A stretch of 64,000 nucleotides of DNA, taken from positions 186,001 to 250,000 of the forward strand of contig CBDFJZ010000007.1 in assembly GCA_965248675.1 (NCBI GenBank), in the 5' to 3' direction. A program made the translations under genes and the position numbers. The notes under the pieces are model-generated. The model saw only the letters and a program-made list of their open reading frames with translations, had not been told where the DNA came from and searched no databases. Below, piece by piece: positions 54,936 to 64,000 of this stretch. Numbering within the stretch: the first letter of the stretch is position 1; each line of letters starts with the position of its first letter. The stretch comes from UBA6627 sp965248675 (GTDB lineage: Bacteria > Chloroflexota > Dehalococcoidia > UBA2979).

Positions 54936-55703
54936 TCAGCGGCCCGGAGTCGGCCGCCTCGGCGGAAGCGCGCGCGAGGGCGGCGGCGCGACGATCGGCT
55001 CGGGCTCCTCGACATGAGCGGTGTCCGTCACCGCGCCGTCGTCCATCTCGATCACGCGATCGACGTGGTCGATCACGAAGGGATCGTGAGTCGCGGTGAT
55101 CACGGTGACGCCGGAGTCGGCGACGTCGCGAAGCAACTGGAAGATCTGCGCGCCGGTGGCCGAGTCGAGCTCGCCCGTGGGCTCGTCGGCGATCAGCAGC
55201 GGTGGCGCATTCGCGAGCGCGCGAGCGACCGCAACGCGTTGCTGCTCGCCGCCCGACAGCTCGTACGGGCGATGCCCCGCCCGCGGGCCGAGACCGACCT
55301 GCTCGAGGAGCTCGTCGGTCCGGCGCGAGCGCGCGCGGAGGCCGGTCCCCGCGATCCGCAGCGCCAGCTCCACGTTCTCGGCCGCGGAGAGGAGCGGCAG
55401 CAACCCGAAGGACTGGAAGACGAACCCGATCGTGTGACGCCGGAACTCGGTCATCTGGCGGTCGTTGTAGCGCGTGATGTCCTCGCCGGCGACGAGCACG
55501 CTGCCACTGTCGGGCTTGTCGAGGCCGGCGATCAAGTTCAGCAACGTGGTCTTGCCCGACCCGGAGCGGCCGACGATCGCCAGGAACTCGCCATGCGCGA
55601 CCTCGAACGAGACCTCGCGGACCGCGTGGACGGTCGTCCCGGCCGTGTGGAAGGCGCGGTTGACCTCCTGGACGTCGACGGTTGGTCCCTCGACGGCGGT
55701 CAC
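54936..55703 (-). CDS. ABC transporter ATP-binding protein (LolD/MacB type)
   Basis: 255 residues. Walker A GRSGSGKTTLLN near residue 45, Q-loop FVFQSFGLLP near 95, signature LSGGEQQRVAVARAL near 150, Walker B LLIADEPTGELDSATG, and H-loop ITATHDP. The C-terminal 30 residues are Pro/Arg-rich. It overlaps the upstream ATPase gene by ATGA. It probably pairs with that ATPase and the large FtsX-type permease as a mechanotransmission-type exporter or lipoprotein/peptide extrusion system. Confidence 0.9.
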   Translation of the reverse strand: MTAVEGPTVDVQEVNRAFHTAGTTVHAVREVSFEVAHGEFLAIVGRSGSGKTTLLNLIAGLDKPDSGSVLVAGEDITRYNDRQMTEFRRHTIGFVFQSFGLLPLLSAAENVELALRIAGTGLRARSRRTDELLEQVGLGPRAGHRPYELSGGEQQRVAVARALANAPPLLIADEPTGELDSATGAQIFQLLRDVADSGVTVITATHDPFVIDHVDRVIEMDDGAVTDTAHVEEPEPIVAPPPSRALPPRRPTPGR

Positions 55704-56623
55704 GATCGCTTCCAGCGGGGCTGGTCATCGGTCCGCGGTTTCTCCGGACGGACCTCCACGTGATCCTGCGAGATCTCGACGCGGGCGCGTCTATCGATCC
55801 CGAGGTCATCGAGGTACTCGCGCGGGATCTGGAGGCGACCCGAACGGTCGACCACCGCGAACTCCTCCGTTGTCTCGCCCTGGCCGCGGGCGAACTGCAC
55901 GTAGTGGACGATCTCCGTGCTCGTGCGACCGTCGCGCATCGCCACGACGCGGTCGACGCGCCTGGTGATCTGGTGATCGTGCGTCACGATCACGATCGTG
56001 ACCCCCATCGACTCGTTGAGGCGACGGAAGACCTGGAACACCCCATCCGCGGTCGCGCTGTCCAGCTCACCAGTCGGCTCGTCCGCCAGCAGCAGCGGCG
56101 GATTGTTCGCGAGCGCGACGCCGATCGCGACACGCTGCTGCTCGCCGCCCGACAGCTCGTTCGGCTTGCGATTCGACTTGTCGCCCAGACCGACTTCGTC
56201 GAGGAGAAACGCCGCCCGCTCCCCGGCGTCGCGGCCCGATCGGCCCTCGAGGATCATCGGGACCTCGATGTTCTGACGGGAATTGAGGTAGGGGATCAGG
56301 TTGCGACCTGTCTGCTGCCACACGAAGCCGACTTCGGAACGGCGATAGTCGACGAGGTCATCGTCGGTCACGGTCAGCAGATCGCGCTCGCCGACGGTGA
56401 CGCGGCCGGCGGACGGCTGATCGAGGCCGGCGAGGATGTTGAGCAGCGTCGACTTGCCTGAGCCGGACGCCCCGACGATCGCCATCATCTCGCCGCGTTG
56501 GACGCGCAGATCGAGGCCACGGAGCGCGACCACCTCGAGCTCCTCGGTCTTGTAGATCTTGAACAGATCCTCGCAGTGGATGTACGGCGCGGCCGCGACG
56601 GTCACGGAGCTCATCTCCACCAC
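55700..56623 (-). CDS. ABC transporter ATP-binding protein with C-terminal AbrB-like domain
   Basis: 307 residues (GTG 56623; ATG 56614 possible). The ATPase core is complete: Walker A GASGSGKSTLLNIL, Q-loop FVWQQTGRNL, LSGGEQQRVAIGVAL, LLLADEPTGELDSATA, VTHD. After about residue 235 an extra segment reads EEFAVVDRSGRLQIPREYLD and DLGIDRRARVEISQDHVEVRP, the swapped-hairpin pattern of SpoVT/AbrB DNA-binding or dimerisation domains (GRLQIP, VEI, VEVRP). That tail is unusual for a transporter ATPase and may dimerise the protein or let it sense or regulate. Second gene of the operon. Confidence 0.85.
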   Translation of the reverse strand: MVEMSSVTVAAAPYIHCEDLFKIYKTEELEVVALRGLDLRVQRGEMMAIVGASGSGKSTLLNILAGLDQPSAGRVTVGERDLLTVTDDDLVDYRRSEVGFVWQQTGRNLIPYLNSRQNIEVPMILEGRSGRDAGERAAFLLDEVGLGDKSNRKPNELSGGEQQRVAIGVALANNPPLLLADEPTGELDSATADGVFQVFRRLNESMGVTIVIVTHDHQITRRVDRVVAMRDGRTSTEIVHYVQFARGQGETTEEFAVVDRSGRLQIPREYLDDLGIDRRARVEISQDHVEVRPEKPRTDDQPRWKRS

Positions 56624-56663
56624 TCTCTGCGAGGTCCCCTGTGCGGTTGGTCGAATCCCACGC

Positions 56664-59600
56664 TCACACGTCGCCGATCCGGAGCGCGCGGTGTACCGCC
56701 AACCGAAGGTACAACAGCACCACCGCTGCGATCGTCAGCACGAACACGCTACCGAGGATGGTCCACACGACGAAGATCTGGGGCCACGAGACCGCGAGCA
56801 AGAACGGGGGAAACACGTCCTGCCCGCGCTCGTCGGTTCCCAGGAAGTCCATCATCAGCTCGCCGATCCGCAGGCCCACGATCGTGCCGAGGCCCATCCC
56901 GGCGACGATCACGAACACCTGCTCCACGACCACCACCGTGAAGACCTGGAAGCGTGAGAAGCCGAGCGTGCGGAGAATCGCGAACTCCAGCCCACGCTGC
57001 TGTGCGCTGAGATAAGAGTAGACGATGAATCCGATCGCGGACAGCAGCAGCACCGCACCGAATGAGATTGCGAGGATCCCCTCCCAACCGGCGGCGACCA
57101 GCGGATCCTCCTGCTGCAACACTAGCTCTGCCTCCGCGTCGACCAACTCGCGCGGCTCGAACGCCAGCAGCGCCTCGGTGGTCGCGGCGGGGTCGGACGT
57201 GCGGTACCAGACCTCGTTGTAGCCGCTTGCGCGATCCGCCAGGGACGCCTGCGAACTCTGAATCAGGCGGTTCGCGTTCACCACCGCCAGCGGGAGGTTC
57301 GACCCGTCGGGCCGGTACGTGGGGAACAGGTTGAGCGTCCCGGCAAGGATCGCGTCGTGGAACCTTGAGAACGCGGAGAGATTTAACCTGTCGCCGACCT
57401 CCAGCTCGAGTTCCGCGACGATGTCCGCGGAGAGATAGACCTGCATTGGCGTCGGATCCACCTGCTCGCGCAACCCGTGAACCGGGGACGACCGTCCCGC
57501 GGTGGACCACGCCAGTCGAGCCACGGTTGTCGAGCCCGGGGGTGCGTCGGTGCTCGTGCGGGAAATTCCTGACCCGCTCGGCGTCGGCAGAAAACCGTCA
57601 ATCGGCTCGAACCTCGGATCGGTGAAGTCGGCGACGAGCATCGCGCCTGCGAACGCGACCGGCGCGGGCTCGGGAAGCGGCTCCTCCGCCTCCTGCTCGC
57701 TTACGTAAAGCGGACCGATGAGCACCGTGCCGCGTGCGGCGGCGATCCGGCTGAGTGTCGCGACGCGGAACGCTTCCAGCGTCAACGGCCGAACCAGTGG
57801 CGGCCGGTCCAGCAGGCGACCGCGCGCCGCCACTTGCCGATCGAGCGACACGCTGAAGAATCGCCACTCCTCGACGACCTCGTCTCGCGGAGTGAGGCTG
57901 CCGACGGTGAACTCGCCGGCGACCCCGTTCGCATCGCGCACGATCACCGAGGCGCTGAAGCCGCCGCGAATATCCGGCGCCTTCACCCAGAGCCCGATCT
58001 GCTCCGCGTTCGCCGGGATCTCGATCCCGAGACGGACCGGGGGTTCGTTCTCGCTCAGCGTGGCGACGATCTCCTCGAGCGGTACCGCGGAGAAGTCGTC
58101 GCGCCAGAACGCGACATCCTCGAAGTGCTCCGGATCGACGCCGATCAACTCGATCCGGTCGAAGCGTCCGAACACGTCGATCGAGGCGCCCGTGCGAATC
58201 ACCGGCAGCACCGCGTCAGCTGGCACCGCTTCGACTTGTTCGAGGAAGACCGGCGAGCCCACGGCGGCGAGCGTGCGCAGGTTGCCGGCCCGGACGTCGC
58301 CGCCGGTAACGTAATCGGCGCGCTCCTCGTACGAGCGATCCAGCGTCGCCGAGAAGGTCGCGCCGAACATCCCGACGCCGGTGGCGAACATCAGCAGCAG
58401 GACGAGGCGCGTGTAGTGGGTGGGATTGCGGACGAGCGAACGGAGGCTGACCACCGCCGCGACGCTGCGCGTCCAGCCGACGAGCCACGCCAGCGAGCGC
58501 AGCACGAGCGGAAAGATCCGCAAGAACACGATCCCGACGGTGACCATGAACACGGCCGGCGTCGCCAGGAGGAAGGGATCCGCCCGGGTCTCGCCGAACA
58601 GCGTTTCCGTGAACAACTGCTCCTGCTGCGAGAGCCGCCAGAAGACGAGCGCGACCAGCAGCACGAGGGCCACGTCGAGGTAGTAGCGAAGGAACGCCGG
58701 GGTCGCCCTCGGGCGTGCCATTGACCGCTTGAACTCGACGACGGTGCGGCGCGTGGCGACCCACGCGGGGATGACGAGCGCGGCGAACGCGAGGACCGCG
58801 CCGACGCCGGCCAGCACGTACGCCTGTCCCGAGAGACGGACATCGAGCGGGCCGCCGTCCGACAGCGCAGAGAACGCCGGCGTCGGGCCGAGCGCGGAGA
58901 TCACGACCGCCGCGAGCGGCGGCCCGACCAGCACGGCGATCGCCGCGAGGATCACGCCCTCGATCCCGTACTGCGCGAGCAGCTGCCCGGTCGTCGCGCC
59001 GCGGCTGCGCAGCGTCGCGATCTCCGCGGTCTGCCGCTCCGTCAACATCGTGCTGACCATCACGAGGTAGTACGCGACGATGCCGCCGATCTGGAGCAGT
59101 AGGACGAACAACGGAATTCGCGTGAAGAACAGCTTCTCGTCGAACGTGCGCAGCACCGTCGTGAGCTCGGTGATGGACCGGGCCCGCTCCTCGGTCTCGC
59201 CGAGCACGGTCGGCAGGCGGGCGATTCCGTCGGCGACCGGTATCGCGTTGCGCGCGTTGAGCGCCTCGAGGTCCACGCCGAAGATGCTGTCGAAGTCGGC
59301 GACGAGGTCCGGGAAGCGGTCGACCAGCACCCCGAAGAACGTGCTTTCGGGGATGTGGAAGAAGACGGTCTCCCACGATCGGGATGGCGCGTCCAGCGCG
59401 TGCTCATCGCCTGCCCAGTAGCGGTCCTGGAGGTCGTTCGCCTCGAGGATGCCGACCACGCGGACCGCGAGCGGCGCGGCGGTCTCGTCCCAGAAGGGGA
59501 ACAGATCGAGCTCGTCGCCGACCGCGATCCCGTTGAGCTCGGCGGAGCGGGAACCAATCGCCGCGAGCAGTGGGCCGTCGGCTCCGGGAGCCATCACCTC

Positions 59601-60047
59601 CGGGAGTTCGCCCTCGACGACCGTGACAAACGGAGCGAAGTCCGAACGGAAGATCATGTTCCCACGCGGCCGGCCGCTGTCCTCGTAATCCGGGAGCGTG
59701 CCGCCCGGCACCGGATAGAACGTGGCGCTGGCGCCCTGGCGGACGAGGCTCTGGGCAGCCGGCCCGAGGGCGTTCGTCGCCGCGCGGCCGACGCGATCCT
59801 CGGCGCGCTGATAGCTCTGTGGATTCGCGGTCTGCGTGCTGCGGAAGATCTTCAGATCGAGCTCGGTCGGATCGCGCTGCTCGAGAGCGAACTTCAGCCC
59901 GAGGTCACGAATCGCGTCGGAGTAGATGATCGTGGCGGAGAGGATCGCGCCCGCGATCATCGTGCCGAGGACGACGCTCGACAGCAGCCGCCAGTTGCCT
60001 GCCATGCGACGGATCGCGAGGATCGGCAGCGACCGGTAGCGAGTCAT
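56664..60047 (-). CDS. large FtsX-type ABC transporter permease
   Basis: About 1127 residues from ATG 60047 (MTRYRSLPILAIRRM); ATG 60083 is an alternative that would overlap the polA promoter. TM1 (LLSSVVLGTMIAGAILSATIIY) is followed by a large extracytoplasmic region (MacB-PCD-like), a first FtsX core (FVLLLQIGGIVAYYLVMVSTMLTERQTAEIATLRSRGAT, about residues 325-420), two further helices, a second big external domain (about 530-1000), and a second FtsX core (EGILAISFGAVLLLSAIGFIVYSYLSAQQRGLEFAILRTLG) to the end. Duplicated FtsX halves in one chain are typical of such 1100-residue permeases. First gene of a five-gene operon; divergent from polA. Confidence 0.87.
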   Translation of the reverse strand: MTRYRSLPILAIRRMAGNWRLLSSVVLGTMIAGAILSATIIYSDAIRDLGLKFALEQRDPTELDLKIFRSTQTANPQSYQRAEDRVGRAATNALGPAAQSLVRQGASATFYPVPGGTLPDYEDSGRPRGNMIFRSDFAPFVTVVEGELPEVMAPGADGPLLAAIGSRSAELNGIAVGDELDLFPFWDETAAPLAVRVVGILEANDLQDRYWAGDEHALDAPSRSWETVFFHIPESTFFGVLVDRFPDLVADFDSIFGVDLEALNARNAIPVADGIARLPTVLGETEERARSITELTTVLRTFDEKLFFTRIPLFVLLLQIGGIVAYYLVMVSTMLTERQTAEIATLRSRGATTGQLLAQYGIEGVILAAIAVLVGPPLAAVVISALGPTPAFSALSDGGPLDVRLSGQAYVLAGVGAVLAFAALVIPAWVATRRTVVEFKRSMARPRATPAFLRYYLDVALVLLVALVFWRLSQQEQLFTETLFGETRADPFLLATPAVFMVTVGIVFLRIFPLVLRSLAWLVGWTRSVAAVVSLRSLVRNPTHYTRLVLLLMFATGVGMFGATFSATLDRSYEERADYVTGGDVRAGNLRTLAAVGSPVFLEQVEAVPADAVLPVIRTGASIDVFGRFDRIELIGVDPEHFEDVAFWRDDFSAVPLEEIVATLSENEPPVRLGIEIPANAEQIGLWVKAPDIRGGFSASVIVRDANGVAGEFTVGSLTPRDEVVEEWRFFSVSLDRQVAARGRLLDRPPLVRPLTLEAFRVATLSRIAAARGTVLIGPLYVSEQEAEEPLPEPAPVAFAGAMLVADFTDPRFEPIDGFLPTPSGSGISRTSTDAPPGSTTVARLAWSTAGRSSPVHGLREQVDPTPMQVYLSADIVAELELEVGDRLNLSAFSRFHDAILAGTLNLFPTYRPDGSNLPLAVVNANRLIQSSQASLADRASGYNEVWYRTSDPAATTEALLAFEPRELVDAEAELVLQQEDPLVAAGWEGILAISFGAVLLLSAIGFIVYSYLSAQQRGLEFAILRTLGFSRFQVFTVVVVEQVFVIVAGMGLGTIVGLRIGELMMDFLGTDERGQDVFPPFLLAVSWPQIFVVWTILGSVFVLTIAAVVLLYLRLAVHRALRIGDV

Positions 60048-60111
60048 CCGGCGCAGTGTACGGGTGAGTTCGCCAGCGGGCATCGCCCGCGGGCGAGTTG
60101 GCGGGGCAAGC

Positions 60112-60117
60112 TATACT
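60112..60117 (+). promoter_or_regulatory. -10 box of polA (leaderless)
   Basis: TATACT, near-consensus, ends 6 bases before GTG 60124. It lies in the 76-bp divergent region with the ABC permease and supports the GTG start over the upstream in-frame codon at 60064. Confidence 0.6.
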
Positions 60118-60123
60118 TCGCGG

Positions 60124-62988
<2,865 letters not shown>

Positions 62989-63013
62989 TCGAGGCGCAGC
63001 ACCCGACGGCCTG

Positions 63014-63832
63014 ATGCCCGAACTGCCCGAGGTCGAGACGACACGCCAGCAACTCGCGCCGGCGATCGTCGGCCGGAGGATCGTCTCCGTCACGATTCGC
63101 CCCGGCGGCGAGCGCCTCGCGATCACGCATTCGCCTCGGGAGCTCGAAGCGGCGCTGACCGGGCGACGGATCGACGCACTCGACCGTCACGGCAAGTATC
63201 TGCTGGCTACCCTCGACGACGGGCGGGCCTGGGTGCTTCACCTGCGGATGAGCGGATCGCTAGTGATCGCCCCGGCCGACGAGCCGCATCGCTACGAGCG
63301 CGCCCGCGTCGTCTTCGACGACGGCACGGTGCTCCGCTTCAACGACCTGCGAAAGTTCGGCACCTGGCACCTGGTCGAGGATCCGCGCGACGCGATGCCC
63401 AACGTCGGCCCCGACGCGCTTTCCGAGGAGTTCTCGACCGGCTGGCTACGCGATCACCTCGGACGTCGTTCCGTCGCCGTGAAGTCCGCGCTGCTCGACC
63501 AGAAGGTCGCCGCCGGTGTCGGCAACATCTACGCCGACGAGGCCTGCTATATCGCCGGCGTCGATCCGCGGACCTCAGCGAGTCAGCTGGGCCGCAGGCG
63601 CGTCGCTCGGCTGCACGCCGCGGTGATCGAGGCGCTCCAGCGGTCGCTCGATGACGGCGGTACAACCTTTTCGAGTTACGTCGACGGACTGGGCGGCGAG
63701 GGACTACATAAGACTCGCGTTCACGTCTTCCGACGCGAGGGTGAGCCGTGCGATCGTTGCGGCACGACGATTCGAAAGATCCGGTTGGGCGGACGGGGAA
63801 CCCATTTCTGCCCTCGTTGTCAGCGTCGCTAA
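63014..63832 (+). CDS. mutM: formamidopyrimidine-DNA glycosylase
   Basis: Removes oxidised purines such as 8-oxoguanine. 272 residues beginning PELPEVETT, with catalytic Pro1 and Glu2 after Met removal; KYLLATLDDG contains the conserved beta-strand Lys, NDLRKFGTW the lesion-recognition Arg/Phe loop, GVGNIYADEACYIAGVDP the H2TH region, and CDRCGTTIRKIRLGGRGTHFCPRC the C-terminal zinc finger. It lies 25 bases after polA, so the two repair genes are probably cotranscribed. Confidence 0.96.
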   Translation: MPELPEVETTRQQLAPAIVGRRIVSVTIRPGGERLAITHSPRELEAALTGRRIDALDRHGKYLLATLDDGRAWVLHLRMSGSLVIAPADEPHRYERARVVFDDGTVLRFNDLRKFGTWHLVEDPRDAMPNVGPDALSEEFSTGWLRDHLGRRSVAVKSALLDQKVAAGVGNIYADEACYIAGVDPRTSASQLGRRRVARLHAAVIEALQRSLDDGGTTFSSYVDGLGGEGLHKTRVHVFRREGEPCDRCGTTIRKIRLGGRGTHFCPRCQRR

Positions 63833-63905
63833 GACATAACAAGTTTCGGGAACACCCCGGTTGCTCAGGTTTACGAGCCGCTGATACGTTTCCGGCATCT
63901 CCCCG

Positions 63906-64000
63906 GTGCGTCTACTCCTCACTGGCGGCGGGTGGCCCGTGATCTTTCTCATCACGTTCGCGGTACTGCTGATCGGCGTACTCGCATACATCGGGTTCGC
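63906..64000 (+). CDS. N-terminus of a membrane or exported protein (cut by window end)
   Basis: From GTG 63906 the frame reads a short polar start and then WPVIFLITFAVLLIGVLAYIGF, one hydrophobic helix, to the last base. GTG 63939 is an alternative start. A TACGTT sequence near 63885 could be its -10. Family unknown. Confidence 0.4.
   Translation, partial: MRLLLTGGGWPVIFLITFAVLLIGVLAYIGF

Overview
The window is a high-GC bacterial chromosome segment with dense coding and little space between most genes. The gene set (nuoM/nuoN, a CBS-less GuaB3-type IMP dehydrogenase, a VanW protein, an F420-type luciferase-like oxidoreductase, a KFSTS-type methionyl-tRNA synthetase, proofreading-degenerate DNA polymerase I, and many genes that look leaderless) fits a Chloroflexota bacterium best. 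Actinobacteriota cannot be excluded from sequence alone. There is no phage, no complete insertion sequence and no CRISPR array.

Layout. 1-3.2 kb: end of a complex I operon (nuoM, nuoN) and ybeY. 3.2-8.1 kb: dnaX, recR and recO, separated by long spacers that carry a dispersed three-hairpin repeat. 8.3-12.6 kb: an acidic Asp/Glu/Val/Pro-rich protein, a broken GMC-type oxidoreductase, and a pair encoding a membrane pentapeptide-like protein and a FecR/solute-binding-like lipoprotein. 12.6-17.3 kb (minus strand): a PspC-polyprenyl synthase fusion, tatD and metG. 17.7-21.8 kb: a giant exported Kelch / Ig-like / HYR / hexapeptide protein with one frameshift. 22.3-28.1 kb: guaB3, vanW (with an in-frame stop), prmC, a 38-bp tandem array, a truncated spoU methylase joined head to head to a truncated DUF3303-like gene, and prfA. 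28.3-35.9 kb: two MFS transporters, hisS, a lipoprotein and relA/spoT. 35.9-40.9 kb: a DinB-like protein and a multistep phosphorelay whose hybrid kinase carries two lesions. 41.3-43.7 kb: an ApbE / ferric-reductase-like module with two Thr/Pro/Ala-rich membrane-anchored proteins. 43.8-49.4 kb: comM (frameshifted), an HDOD protein, an MFS exporter, nnrE and a luciferase-like oxidoreductase. 49.6-54.4 kb: tRNA-Glu, a small helical protein, a CcdA homologue with its two halves in swapped order, threonine aldolase, a lipoprotein and a membrane-anchored nuclease. 54.4-60 kb: an ABC exporter operon (one large FtsX-type permease, two ATPases, one of them with an AbrB-like tail). 60-64 kb: polA, mutM/fpg and the start of a membrane protein.

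The most unusual signals are: (1) a dispersed intergenic repeat with three conserved hairpins, seven copies, all between 3.2 and 25.2 kb; (2) a 38-bp tandem repeat that is also a chain of 13-codon minigenes linked by GTGA stop/start overlaps, running from spoU into prmC; (3) the apparently circularly permuted CcdA; (4) a secreted protein with 21 Kelch motifs in three sets of seven split by Cys-x6-Cys linkers, ending in a left-handed beta-helix; (5) TANNNT -10 boxes exactly 6-7 nt before the start codon of seven genes, implying leaderless transcripts; and (6) gene lesions restricted to dispensable genes, while the essential genes are intact.
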